Assembly (NCBI GenBank): GCA_903951405.1
Contig: CAJBBV010000061.1
Location: 1-49,017, forward strand
DNA length: 49,017 nucleotides
Source: an uncultured bacterium
Lineage (GTDB): Bacteria > Bacteroidota > Bacteroidia > Chitinophagales > Chitinophagaceae
Reading direction: 5' to 3'
The translations under genes were made by a program, and so were the position numbers. Below are positions 38,100 through 47,189 of this stretch, one piece after another. Every line of letters starts with the position of its first letter. Within the stretch, counting starts at the first letter, position 1. The notes under the pieces were generated by a model. The model saw only the letters and a program-made list of their open reading frames with translations, made no database searches and was not told the DNA's origin.

Positions 38100-40874
38100 C
38101 TAAATAACTACATTAATCATTTTGTTTTTGATAAATATAATTTTCTTAGGTGGCTTGCCATCTAACCACTTCATAATCATAGGCTCCTTAAGCACTAGAG
38201 CTTCCACATCTGCTTGGGTAGCATTTAAATCAATATTCAAAATAATTCTCGTTTTGCCATTTACGGCAACAGGATATTCTTTACTCGTTTCAATTAAATA
38301 TGTTTCATCCACTATAGGATATGATGCATCCAAAACAGATCCTACTTCACCAATCTGTTTCCAAATTTCCTCACAAATATGTGGGGCATATGGAGTCAAT
38401 ACAATTAGGAATTTTTTAAGCAACTCAATCGAATGACAATTCAAGTCTGTCAGCTCATTCACCCCAATCATAAATCCACTCACAGCAGTATTGAATGAAA
38501 AACGAGCGGTATCTTCTTCTACTTTTTTTAGCATCTTATAAAAAACCTTCCACGATGCTGCATCTGCAGGGCTTGCATTTGCAATTAATCCTTTTTCTAC
38601 ATCAAAAAACAGACGCCAAAATTTTCGAATAAACCTGTGTACCCCTTCGATCCCCTTTGTGTCCCAAGGCTTGTCTTGTTCAACAGGACCAAGAAACATT
38701 TCATACATTCTAAATGTATCTGCACCATATTTTTCAACAATATCATCTGGATTCACCACATTAAAATAGCGTTTACTCATTTTTTCAAGTCGAGCACCAC
38801 ATTTATACTCCCCATCTTCAGTGACGAACGTAGCATCAGAAAAATCAGGCTTCCACTTTGTGAAACCTTCCATATCAAGTAAGAAGCCATCAACTAAACT
38901 TACATCTACATGAATCTCATCAGTTTCATAATTGTCTTTCAAACCTGCTGAAACAAACTGCTTTGAATTTCGTATACGATATACCAATCTAGAGTCTCCC
39001 CCAATCTTTCCTTGGTTCACTAGCCGCTTATATGGTTCATCAAAACCAATATGACCTAGGTCAAACAATACCTTAGTCCACATTCTACTATACAATAGAT
39101 GGCCAACAGCATGCTCAGTACCCCCTATGTATAAATCAACCTGTCCCCAATAATCACTTGCTTCTCTGCTACAAAATTCACTGTCATTTTGTGGATCCAT
39201 ATAACGAAGGAAATACCAACTACTACCTGCATAACCTGGCATCGTATTCACTTCACGAGCCCCGCCATCATAACTCACCCATTCAGGTAAGTTTGCAAGT
39301 GGCCCTTGTGCATCAGGACCTGGCTTAAGATCAGATAATTCAGGTAGCGCTATGGGTAACTCAGTTGCAGACAACGGGATGGCAATATCATCCTTCCATA
39401 CTATTGGAAATGGTTCACCCCAGTAGCGTTGCCTACTAAATGCGGCATCACGCATTTTATAATTCGTTTGTCTTTTACCTATTCCAAGTTCTTCAAGTTT
39501 GTCTAATGCAACGTTTATGGCATCAGACATTAATTGCCCATCTAAAAATCCACTGTTTTCTAAACGAGCATCTTTTGTTGGATTAGCCTCATTACCGTTA
39601 AAAAACTGTCCGATAATATTGGTTATAGGAATGCTGAAATATTGTGCAAATTTAAAATCACGCTCATCACCACAAGGCACGGCCATAATCGCACCGGTTC
39701 CATAACCAGCTAATACATACTCACTGATCCAAATGGGAATCAAGACATTATTGAATGGATTTTTACAATACGCCCCACTGAATACGCCAGTGATTTTCTT
39801 TTCGGCCATTCGTTCACGCTCACTTCTACTGTTAACATATTCAAGGTACTCCTCAACAGCCTTTTTTTGTTCAGGAGATGTTATGGTTGTGATGAGCTCA
39901 TGCTCTGGAGCAATAACCATAAAATCGACTCCAAAAATGGTATCGGGACGAGTAGTGTATACTTTTAAGTAACTAGCAGTAGCTAATGTATTTGCTGCTG
40001 CAATTTCAAAATCAATTTCTGCTCCAAAACTTTTTCCGATCCAATTGGTTTGCATATCCTTCATGCTATCACTAAAGTCTACTGTCTGCAATCCAGCCAA
40101 AAGGCGTTCAGCATATTCGGTAATACGGAGATACCATTGACGAAGTTTTTTCTTTACCACGGGATGCCCTCCTCGTTCACTAACTCCATTTATAACTTCA
40201 TCATTAGCAAGCACTGTGCCAAGGGCCTCACACCAATTAACTTCTCCTACTCCACAAAAAGCAAGCCTATATTTCATTAGAATTTCAGACTTTTTCCGGG
40301 CATCATAACCCTTCCATTCCTGAGCAGTAAAAGACAGCTTTTTATCTCCTGGACATGGCACATTACAATTTCCTTCAGCATTAAAGAGAGAAATAAGTTC
40401 ATTTATACTTCTGGCCTTTTGTCCTTTTCGGTCAAACCAGGAATCAAACAATTGTAAAAAAATCCATTGTGTCCATTTGTAGTAATTGGGATTCGATGTC
40501 CTGACTTCCCTATCCCAATCATAGCAAAAACCAATTTTATCCAATTGACTTCTGAAATTATCAATATTACGATCCGTTGATATGGCTGGTGCTATACCAT
40601 GCTCAATAGCATATTGCTCTGCTGGCAAACCAAATGAATCGTATCCCATTGGATGGAGTACATTGAATCCTTTTAGCCTTTTATATCGACTAAAAATATC
40701 ACTAGCGATATACCCTAAAGGGTGGCCTACGTGTAATCCAGCCCCACTTGGATACGGGAACATATCCAATACATAATATTTAGGCTTAGAAGGGTCATTA
40801 TTAACCTTATACGCCTTGTTTTTCTTCCATGCTTCCTGCCACTTCTTTTCGATCGCACTAAAGCCATATTCCAT
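38100..40874 (-). CDS. leuS: Leucyl-tRNA synthetase
   Basis: Class I aminoacyl-tRNA synthetase, 924 residues. Seen: MEYGFSAIEKKWQEAW, HIGH-type segment YPSGAGLHVGHPLGY near 41-55, editing domain with TTRPDTIFGVDFMVIAPEH near 310-330 and YGTGAIMAVPCGDERDF, AGSSWYFLRYMDP, KMSKR near 697 followed by YFNVVNPDDIVEKYGADT, and the anticodon-binding helices with KFWRLFFDVEK. A roughly 55-residue insert near 150-205 (SINELISLFNAEGNCNVPCPG) is also found in other Bacteroidota LeuS. It is divergent from ftsX across 225 nt. Confidence 0.97.
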   Translation of the reverse strand: MEYGFSAIEKKWQEAWKKNKAYKVNNDPSKPKYYVLDMFPYPSGAGLHVGHPLGYIASDIFSRYKRLKGFNVLHPMGYDSFGLPAEQYAIEHGIAPAISTDRNIDNFRSQLDKIGFCYDWDREVRTSNPNYYKWTQWIFLQLFDSWFDRKGQKARSINELISLFNAEGNCNVPCPGDKKLSFTAQEWKGYDARKKSEILMKYRLAFCGVGEVNWCEALGTVLANDEVINGVSERGGHPVVKKKLRQWYLRITEYAERLLAGLQTVDFSDSMKDMQTNWIGKSFGAEIDFEIAAANTLATASYLKVYTTRPDTIFGVDFMVIAPEHELITTITSPEQKKAVEEYLEYVNSRSERERMAEKKITGVFSGAYCKNPFNNVLIPIWISEYVLAGYGTGAIMAVPCGDERDFKFAQYFSIPITNIIGQFFNGNEANPTKDARLENSGFLDGQLMSDAINVALDKLEELGIGKRQTNYKMRDAAFSRQRYWGEPFPIVWKDDIAIPLSATELPIALPELSDLKPGPDAQGPLANLPEWVSYDGGAREVNTMPGYAGSSWYFLRYMDPQNDSEFCSREASDYWGQVDLYIGGTEHAVGHLLYSRMWTKVLFDLGHIGFDEPYKRLVNQGKIGGDSRLVYRIRNSKQFVSAGLKDNYETDEIHVDVSLVDGFLLDMEGFTKWKPDFSDATFVTEDGEYKCGARLEKMSKRYFNVVNPDDIVEKYGADTFRMYEMFLGPVEQDKPWDTKGIEGVHRFIRKFWRLFFDVEKGLIANASPADAASWKVFYKMLKKVEEDTARFSFNTAVSGFMIGVNELTDLNCHSIELLKKFLIVLTPYAPHICEEIWKQIGEVGSVLDASYPIVDETYLIETSKEYPVAVNGKTRIILNIDLNATQADVEALVLKEPMIMKWLDGKPPKKIIFIKNKMINVVI

Positions 40875-40941
40875 CTTACGTTAATTTTATTTGGGGTATC
40901 AATATTAAAAGCCAAATATGCCTGTATTGGTCATAAAAGCT

Positions 40942-41021
40942 CCGTCTTTCCAATGCACGTTTAGGCTAAACAGACAATAAGCCTGTTAAAATTACAACGA
41001 TTACATCCCGAAAGACGTGCA
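40942..41021. other. Inverted repeats in the leuS-ftsX intergenic region
   Basis: CGTCTTTC (40943-40950) pairs with GAAAGACG (41010-41017), TGCACGT (40954-40960) with ACGTGCA (41015-41021), AGGCT (40963-40967) with AGCCT (40980-40984). The first two share bases 41015-41017 and cannot both form fully, so alternative structures are possible. No known riboswitch is recognised. Confidence 0.4.
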
Positions 41022-41047
41022 AAAATACATAAACCCTTTAAAATTGT

Positions 41048-41055
41048 TATTTTTG
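41048..41055 (+). promoter_or_regulatory. -7 element of the ftsX operon
   Basis: TATTTTTG is a perfect TAnnTTTG, giving a leader of about 40 nt before the ATG at 41100. No -33 TTG was found at normal spacing. Confidence 0.45.
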
Positions 41056-41099
41056 AATCTAGAAGGCAAAAAACAGCCCTGCATCTAATTGTAAAAAAT

Positions 41100-41975
41100 A
41101 TGACAGCACAGAGTAAAGCATCGATGAAACGGAGTAAACCATCCTATTTTATGGCGATATTTGGTGTTGCCCTAGTGCTTTTTATCCTAGGTATGCTCGG
41201 ATGGCTAGTCATAAATGCTAGTAAATTACAGGATTATTTTATGGGCAGTGTACAAGTGCATGCCTTTATCCGTGAGGGAAGCCCTAAAAATGAAATCGAT
41301 AATGTAAAAGATAACATATCAACAAAACCTTACGCCAATAACGTAGAATTTATTACCAAGGAAATGGCAAGAGCTAAATTCATAGGTGATGGCAATGAGG
41401 ATTGGAATAAAGTACTTGATTATAATCCTCTTCCTGCAAGTATAGATTTCTATTTAGATCCTCTATATGTAAATAAGGATAGCATAAAAATAATTTCCGC
41501 TGATTTATCAAAGAACTTTATAATAAGTGAAGTAAAATATCCTGATGCCGTTGTTAGCAATCTAAATAACATTGTACGAAAAATTGGGTTTTTTCTATTG
41601 GGATTAGCTATTGTTTTAGCTGTTATCGTAATTATATTAATTGACAACACGATAAAACTAGCTATGTTTTCAAATCGATTTTTGATTAAAACCATGCAAA
41701 TGGTTGGTGCTACGAGATGGTTCATTTCAAAGCCATTTGATAAACGAGCAATTATTAATGGATTAATTAGTGCTCTATTAGCAATAGCATCCATTTCAAT
41801 AATTATATATGGAGTTGAAAGTTGGTGGCTGCCAGAAATAAAAGCGCTGAGAGATAATAGTATGTTGGCATTGCTTTTTTTAATCATTACACTCATCGGC
41901 ATAAGCATAACATTCATCAGCACACACAGAAGTGTAATGAAATATTTAAAAATGAAACTCGACGATCTTTATTAA
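41100..41975 (+). CDS. ftsX: Cell division protein FtsX
   Basis: Membrane partner of the ATPase FtsE in an ABC-type complex that controls septal peptidoglycan hydrolases. 291 residues with four membrane segments (about 18-38, 160-183, 219-240, 258-278) and a large extracytoplasmic loop after the first (QVHAFIREGSPKNEIDNV...). Seen near the end of segment 2: IKLAMFSNRFLIKTMQMVGATRWFISKPF, the FtsX-type cytoplasmic coupling loop. FtsE is not in the window. It is first in a run with DUF3098 and uppP. Confidence 0.93.
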   Translation: MTAQSKASMKRSKPSYFMAIFGVALVLFILGMLGWLVINASKLQDYFMGSVQVHAFIREGSPKNEIDNVKDNISTKPYANNVEFITKEMARAKFIGDGNEDWNKVLDYNPLPASIDFYLDPLYVNKDSIKIISADLSKNFIISEVKYPDAVVSNLNNIVRKIGFFLLGLAIVLAVIVIILIDNTIKLAMFSNRFLIKTMQMVGATRWFISKPFDKRAIINGLISALLAIASISIIIYGVESWWLPEIKALRDNSMLALLFLIITLIGISITFISTHRSVMKYLKMKLDDLY

Positions 41976-41990
41976 TACAATAAAAAAATC

Positions 41991-42230
41991 ATGGAAAACA
42001 AGAAGAATACACTTTTCGGAAAAGACAACCTCAAGTGGATGTTAATTGGTGCTGCTGTCATCATCGCAGGCCTATTCCTTATGTCTGGTGGAAAAGGAGA
42101 TAACCCAGCTGTATTTTCAGAACAGGAAGTATATAGTAAGACCCGCATAACTGTGGCTCCGATCCTGATTATGCTTGGCCTGATTATCGAAATATTTGCC
42201 ATCATGAAAAAGAGCAGTTCAAATTCTTGA
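41991..42230 (+). CDS. DUF3098 family membrane protein
   Basis: 79 residues with two hydrophobic segments (WMLIGAAVIIAGLFLMSGG near 16-34 and ILIMLGLIIEIFAIM near 58-72) linked by a short loop containing FSEQEVYSKTRITVAP. DUF3098 proteins are found between ftsX and uppP in many Bacteroidota, and no function is established. Spacing is 15 nt after ftsX and 19 nt before uppP, so one transcript is likely. Confidence 0.85.
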   Translation: MENKKNTLFGKDNLKWMLIGAAVIIAGLFLMSGGKGDNPAVFSEQEVYSKTRITVAPILIMLGLIIEIFAIMKKSSSNS

Positions 42231-42249
42231 TTTTACTTTATACCTCTTC

Positions 42250-43044
42250 ATGGATACATTTCATGCCTTAACCCTTGCAATCATTGAAGGCATCACAGAG
42301 TTTCTACCTGTTTCATCAACAGGACATATGGCAATCGCATCGCGTTTTTTTCATATAGAGCAGGATGCCTATACCAAATTATTTGAAATAGTCATTCAGT
42401 TTGGCGCCATATTATCTGTTGTAGTTCTCTATTGGAAAAAATTTATAGACTTTAGAAATCCTTCATTCTATGCAAAATTATTCATCGCAATTCTGCCTGC
42501 TATAGTAATTGGTGGATTACTGAAAACATATATACAAGGCGTGCTAGAAAATCCATTATTCATTGCATTCGCATTACTTGGGGGTGGAATAATCTTGGTA
42601 TTTGCAGACAATTGGTTCAAGCAAAGTCATATCAATAGTGAAGCAGATATAACCCCTAAAAAAGCTTTCTTGATAGGCTGCTATCAAGTACTGGCTATTA
42701 TATTTCCTGGATTAAGCCGAAGTGCTGCTACGATCATTGGAGGAATGCAACTTAAATTAACCAGATCGCTTGCGGCTGAATTTTCATTCTTCCTTGCAGT
42801 TCCTACAATGCTTGCTGCCACAGTTAAAAGCCTATATGATATCTGGAAAGAGCAGCCAGCTGTGCTAGGTCATGAAGGCATCAGCTATTTACTTATTGGA
42901 AGTGGCACTGCATTTATTGCCGCCTTAATTGCAATCAAATTTTTTATTCAGTTTCTCAAACAAAATGGTTTTAAATGGTTTGGGATTTATCGAATTATTG
43001 TCGGAAGCCTGCTAATCGTATTAATTTTAACTGGCAAACTCTAA
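42250..43044 (+). CDS. uppP: Undecaprenyl-diphosphatase (BacA/UppP)
   Basis: Integral membrane phosphatase that recycles undecaprenyl pyrophosphate to the monophosphate carrier for cell-wall synthesis, and confers basal bacitracin tolerance. The 264 residues carry the two active-site signatures EGITEFLPVSSTGH at about 14-27 and PGLSRSAATIIGG near 155-167, with about seven membrane segments. It is third in the ftsX operon. In many relatives truB and queA follow here; in this window an MFS gene follows instead. Confidence 0.96.
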   Translation: MDTFHALTLAIIEGITEFLPVSSTGHMAIASRFFHIEQDAYTKLFEIVIQFGAILSVVVLYWKKFIDFRNPSFYAKLFIAILPAIVIGGLLKTYIQGVLENPLFIAFALLGGGIILVFADNWFKQSHINSEADITPKKAFLIGCYQVLAIIFPGLSRSAATIIGGMQLKLTRSLAAEFSFFLAVPTMLAATVKSLYDIWKEQPAVLGHEGISYLLIGSGTAFIAALIAIKFFIQFLKQNGFKWFGIYRIIVGSLLIVLILTGKL

Positions 43045-43114
43045 TTTCTTAAGGTCCTCCTACAAACTGCATTCATTTTTTTTCTTATCTTACTTCTAGA
43101 CTTTAAAAAAAGCT

Positions 43115-44446
43115 ATGGTAAAAGGATCAAAAAAAATAGAAAATGCATGGGCAATGTATGATTGGGCAAACAGCTCATACAACTTAGTCATTACATCAAC
43201 CATTTTCCCTGCCTATTATGTTGCAGTAACGAGCAATAAGGATCCTTCACAATTATCCTATGTGAAATTTTTTGGACTGGAAATTATCAATACTGCTCTA
43301 GAAAACTATGCACTAGGTATCGTATTTCTAATAGTAGCCTTTACTTCTCCTATTCTTTCATCTATTGCAGACTATAGAGGAAACAAAAAAGCCTTCATGC
43401 GTTTTTTTACAACCTTAGGAGCTTTTTCGTGTGCGATGCTATTCTTTTTCACACCTGATCGTGTTGAATTGGGAATTATATTTTTTGCAATCGCCGCTCT
43501 AGGCTTTTGGAGTAGCTGGGTATTTTATAATGCCTACCTACCAGACATTGCCTATCCTCAAGACAGAGATAGAGTTAGTGCCAAAGGATATGCGATGGGA
43601 TATATAGGAAGTGTGATTTTACAAATCATTTGCTTTGTCATCTTACTAAAACCAGGTTGGTTTGGTCTTGATGAATCAGACAAAACCATTGGTGCAAGAA
43701 TTTCATTTTTATTGGTTGGCATTTGGTGGTTTGGATTTGCACAAATCACATTTAAAAATCTGCCCTCCAATACAGCAGTAAATAAAAAATTGAAGAAAAA
43801 TATCCTCATCAATGGATATCATGAATTAAAATTGGTGTGGAATCAAGCAAAGGAACTTCCAACCCTGAAACGATACCTTCTTTCATTTTTCTTATTTAGT
43901 GTAGGGGTTCAAACAGTAATGTTGGTTGCAGCAAGTTTTGCAAAAAAGGAAATTTTCCCAAAAGCAGAGGATGAGCCGAAACTATTGCTGACTATCATTT
44001 TAATTCAACTGGTTGCCATTTTTGGTGCTCTACTCATGAGCAAGCTTTCCAGCAAAATCGGAAATATACCGACACTGATTGTGGCTGTTTCTATTTGGAT
44101 TGGCATATGCATTGTAGGGTATAACGTCTATTCGCAAAGCCAATTTTACTTACTAGCTGTATTTGTAGGACTAGTAATGGGCGGGATTCAGTCGATGAGC
44201 AGAAGTACTTATTCAAAACTCCTGCCAAAAACAGAAGATACTACTTCGTTTTTTAGCTTCTATGATGTTACTGAAAAAATTGCTCTTACCATAGGCTTGT
44301 TTCTATTCGCTAGAAACGAAGAACTAACAGGAAACATGAGAAATTCAATACTAGTACTAATGTGTTTCTTCATCCTAAGTTTCTTTGCACTATTTTATAC
44401 TCGTTCTTCCATCACAAAAGAAAATAATGCAGATCTACTCAATTGA
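43115..44446 (+). CDS. MFS transporter, UMF1/Atg22-like
   Basis: 443 residues with about twelve membrane segments. The N-terminal KIENAWAMYDWANSSYNLVITSTIFPAYY is the hallmark of the UMF1 (Atg22-like) family, with FTSPILSSIADYRGNKKAFM and the later GGIQSMSRSTYSKLLPK. Substrates of the bacterial members are not known. A gap of 70 nt separates it from uppP; its 3' end overlaps the MBL-fold gene by 20 bp, suggesting co-translation. Confidence 0.87.
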   Translation: MVKGSKKIENAWAMYDWANSSYNLVITSTIFPAYYVAVTSNKDPSQLSYVKFFGLEIINTALENYALGIVFLIVAFTSPILSSIADYRGNKKAFMRFFTTLGAFSCAMLFFFTPDRVELGIIFFAIAALGFWSSWVFYNAYLPDIAYPQDRDRVSAKGYAMGYIGSVILQIICFVILLKPGWFGLDESDKTIGARISFLLVGIWWFGFAQITFKNLPSNTAVNKKLKKNILINGYHELKLVWNQAKELPTLKRYLLSFFLFSVGVQTVMLVAASFAKKEIFPKAEDEPKLLLTIILIQLVAIFGALLMSKLSSKIGNIPTLIVAVSIWIGICIVGYNVYSQSQFYLLAVFVGLVMGGIQSMSRSTYSKLLPKTEDTTSFFSFYDVTEKIALTIGLFLFARNEELTGNMRNSILVLMCFFILSFFALFYTRSSITKENNADLLN

Positions 44447-45284
44447 TACTGGCCTTTTCAAACTAGATGGCGGCGCTATGTTTGGTGTAGTACCTAAGAC
44501 CTTATGGCAAAAAGAAAACCCAGCAGACGACAACAATATGTGCACATGGGCAATGAGATGTATGCTCATTATAGATGAAGAAAGAAAGATTTTAATCGAT
44601 ACAGGGATGGGTAATAAACAATCTGAAAAGTTTTTTAGCCATTATTACCCACATGGCGAAGCTTCTATGATGAATTCTTTATCAAAACTAAACATAGGGC
44701 CAAAAGATATAACAGATGTAATACTTACTCATCTGCATTTTGATCATTGCGGAGGTGCTGTAAAAATGAATAATGATGAGCTTTCATTAACATTCCCCAA
44801 TGCAACTTACTGGAGTAATGAATCTCATTGGAATGACGCACTTCATCCTAATGCAAGAGAACGAGCTTCATTTTTAAAAGAAAATATCTTGCCCATCCAA
44901 GAATCAGGCAAACTTAAATTCATTAGTGAAGAAGTAGGTCAAAGAACTCAGTTCTCAAAAAACATTAGCATCCAGTTTGTACACGGCCATACTAGCTCGA
45001 TGATGATTCCTTTTATACAACTAAATGGTAGAACAATTGTGTATATGGCAGACCTCATACCTTCTGCAGCCCATATACCGCTTCCCTATATTATGGGATA
45101 CGATATGTTCCCGATGACTACATTGAAAGAAAAAGAAACCTTTTTAAAAGAAGCTGCCGAAAAAAATTATATCCTATTTTTCGAACACGATCCGTTGATC
45201 CCAGCGTGTACTATAAAAAAAACAGAAAAAGGGTACAGAAAAGATGAAGTTATACAGCTAGAGAAGATGAATTTATCAATTTAA
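44427..45284 (+). CDS. MBL-fold metallo-hydrolase
   Basis: 285 residues from ATG 44427, giving the N-terminus MQIYSIDTGLFKLDGGAMFGVVP. Seen: the zinc-binding motif THLHFDHCGG near 102-111 and further ligands in VHGHTSSMMIPF and MADLIPSAAHIPLP. It most resembles the lactonase/phosphodiesterase-like group of metallo-beta-lactamase folds; substrate unknown. It overlaps the upstream MFS gene by 20 bp. An ATG at 44385 lies inside that gene and would add 14 non-family residues, so it is rejected. Confidence 0.85.
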   Translation: MQIYSIDTGLFKLDGGAMFGVVPKTLWQKENPADDNNMCTWAMRCMLIIDEERKILIDTGMGNKQSEKFFSHYYPHGEASMMNSLSKLNIGPKDITDVILTHLHFDHCGGAVKMNNDELSLTFPNATYWSNESHWNDALHPNARERASFLKENILPIQESGKLKFISEEVGQRTQFSKNISIQFVHGHTSSMMIPFIQLNGRTIVYMADLIPSAAHIPLPYIMGYDMFPMTTLKEKETFLKEAAEKNYILFFEHDPLIPACTIKKTEKGYRKDEVIQLEKMNLSI

Positions 45285-46076
45285 ACTGATCAAAGCCTGC
45301 ATCGGATTTCTTAAGTTCTTATAACCCATCATATCCACCTTAACAGTACCCACTGTGATGGGACTCTCAATTCGTAAAGGCAGATGATTGGCGTCATCAG
45401 TAACCCAGACAGTCATTAATTCCCCGCCCTGAAAGATTGTCCCTTTTATCAACATAGGCTTAAACTTAATGGCATTAAATTGACCATATTTTGTCTTTAT
45501 CACCTCCTTACCCAGATACCGAATATATATACTATGTACTTCATCATCTAGAAACATCGCTATTGGGATCTTATCGCCTATTTGATATTTTAAAAAGTCG
45601 ATATTTCTAGCATAATAGATTGAGCTAAGCACATCTTGTATGCATTCAGGGATAGAATATGTACCTCGTGTAGAAATTGCTTTTTTATCGGCGTGATTGA
45701 AAATGACAGCTTCATCCTTTCGATAGCTACCTTCCTCCACATGCCGTAAAAATTTTTGGGTTTTTAATGTAGCCGTATCAATAAAACTTTCATATCGATC
45801 TCTTACTTTAAATATCCAATCATATGAAGGATTTGAAAATCCAAGTCCTTTTACATGATAAACTGGACGATTATTTAGTTGAATATTTTCAACCGAAAAA
45901 ACAGCTGAACCTGCATCTACATATAGGCCAATTACATTATAAAATATTTTAAAGCGAATTTCCTCACCAGAAGCATATGATGTGTTGGTAAGACGACAGG
46001 TATCAAGTGCTGCGCTAAGCTTGGCAAATGAAAGAATAAAAAACAAAAATAAAATCAACTTTGGTTTTCTGCGCAT
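45276..46076 (-). CDS. DUF3108 domain-containing exported protein
   Basis: 266 residues from ATG 46076: MRRKPKLILFLFFILSFAKLSA is a signal peptide, cleaved near residue 22. The mature part (EEIRFKIFYNVIGLYVDAGSAVFSV, then VRDRYESFIDTATLKTQKFLRHVEEGSYRKDE and a C-terminal LPLRIESPITVGTVKVDMMGYKN) matches the DUF3108 pattern of a periplasmic beta-rich protein. Function is unknown. Its stop overlaps the stop of the convergent MBL gene by 9 bp. Confidence 0.82.
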   Translation of the reverse strand: MRRKPKLILFLFFILSFAKLSAALDTCRLTNTSYASGEEIRFKIFYNVIGLYVDAGSAVFSVENIQLNNRPVYHVKGLGFSNPSYDWIFKVRDRYESFIDTATLKTQKFLRHVEEGSYRKDEAVIFNHADKKAISTRGTYSIPECIQDVLSSIYYARNIDFLKYQIGDKIPIAMFLDDEVHSIYIRYLGKEVIKTKYGQFNAIKFKPMLIKGTIFQGGELMTVWVTDDANHLPLRIESPITVGTVKVDMMGYKNLRNPMQALISLN

Positions 46077-46153
46077 ACACAAATATAAAAACAACAAATG
46101 GCCTTTTTAGTTCAAACTAACCTCTTAAAAATAAAGTTTTCATAATTTTCATT

Positions 46154-47140
46154 CTATAGAGTAGGATTTTCTCTATTTATTCGAAAAACTGAAAAGACGC
46201 CCAACAGGGCAGGTACAATTAAGTTAATGAACCAAATAGCAGTAACGGCTATGGAAATGCCCAATCGATTATCACTAAGCCCCCCTAATAAGATCAATGC
46301 GAACTGCCACCTTACGCCCAATTCAAGAAATGCAATCGTAGGAAGAATAGCAAGCCAAAGAAACATAATAGATATAGTCACTGTAGTATCATATAGTGAA
46401 ATAGATACTTGTGTTAACTGAAACAACAAGAAGTACTGAAAAATAAAAATGCAGAAACGAATTGCTGATAATAAAAAAACACGTGCAAGGATATGAAGTG
46501 GCAGCTGCTCTAATAACACCAACCGAGACCTTACTTTTTGCATGAATGAAAATGAAAAAAGATATTCAAAAGCAGATCCAAGTTTAAAATAAATTACTAA
46601 GCAGGTAGTCGTGAGAAGTGGTATTGTGCACTGAAATAAAAATGTCAACCTTGATAAGACAGCGGAAGAATCAGTTGCTAGCAAAAATGGATCAATCAAA
46701 AACAGAGATGCACAACCGAAGATCAGGGTAACGATTAATTGCGCAAAATTTCCTATGAATGTTAGCGATGTGCCAGCTAATCGCATGCTATTTGGCAAGA
46801 ATAAAATTCGACCAGCAAACTCCCCCAATCGATTAGGTGTTGACATTGAAAAGGATATGCCGCGAAAAATAGCGGAAAGGGAAGTACGCATAGAAATTTC
46901 ATCAATAGGCTTCATCAATAACTGCCACTTTTTAGCTTCAAGAGTCCATTGTAAAAGCATTAAGCAGAAAACTAATATTAAAATGAGGACCCCCTTGGTC
47001 TGAATACTCTTCTTCAGCAACAGAACATATGATGACAGATCTGGCTGATTACTAATTTGATGAATAACACTATATAAAAGCCAAATGAATAGAATTGGCC
47101 CAACTAAATAGTTGAGTAATATTTTGATACTTTTGTTCAG
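46154..47140 (-). CDS. Flippase-like integral membrane protein (lysylphosphatidylglycerol synthase TM family), probable CTG start
   Basis: With the proposed start the protein has 328 residues and about seven to eight membrane segments. It is of the UPF0104/LPG-synthase TM type (LMKPIDEISMRTSLSAIFRGISFSMSTPNRLGEFAGRI is the family core). The first ATG-like option inside is TTG 47020, which would remove a full membrane segment. The frame runs open from a TGA at about 47155, and CTG 47140 yields (M)NKSIKILLNYLVGPILFIW, a typical N-terminus, 10 nt after the predicted transcription start. Lipid or isoprenoid-glycan transport is inferred only from the family. Confidence 0.75.
   Translation of the reverse strand: MNKSIKILLNYLVGPILFIWLLYSVIHQISNQPDLSSYVLLLKKSIQTKGVLILILVFCLMLLQWTLEAKKWQLLMKPIDEISMRTSLSAIFRGISFSMSTPNRLGEFAGRILFLPNSMRLAGTSLTFIGNFAQLIVTLIFGCASLFLIDPFLLATDSSAVLSRLTFLFQCTIPLLTTTCLVIYFKLGSAFEYLFSFSFMQKVRSRLVLLEQLPLHILARVFLLSAIRFCIFIFQYFLLFQLTQVSISLYDTTVTISIMFLWLAILPTIAFLELGVRWQFALILLGGLSDNRLGISIAVTAIWFINLIVPALLGVFSVFRINRENPTL
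47128..47135 (+). promoter_or_regulatory. -7 element of ruvC
   Basis: TACTTTTG is a perfect TAnnTTTG. Transcription would start near 47141, leaving a leader of about 32 nt before TTG 47173. No -33 TTG at normal spacing. Confidence 0.45.
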
Positions 47141-47157
47141 TGTTTGAGAATATCAGC

Positions 47158-47189
47158 CAAAATTAACCCCCATTGAATAAGAAAGGCAA
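47158..47189 (-). promoter_or_regulatory. Promoter of the flippase-like gene
   Basis: On the minus strand TTG (47189-47187) and TAATTTTG (47165-47158) are separated by 21 nt, a full match to the Bacteroidota promoter consensus. It lies inside the 5' end of ruvC, so the two genes have overlapping divergent promoters. Transcription starts near 47150, immediately before CTG 47140. Confidence 0.65.

Noticed and set aside
41450-41923. 157-codon minus-strand frame opposite ftsX
   Set aside because: The ftsX reading has clear family features and a promoter; the antisense reading has none.
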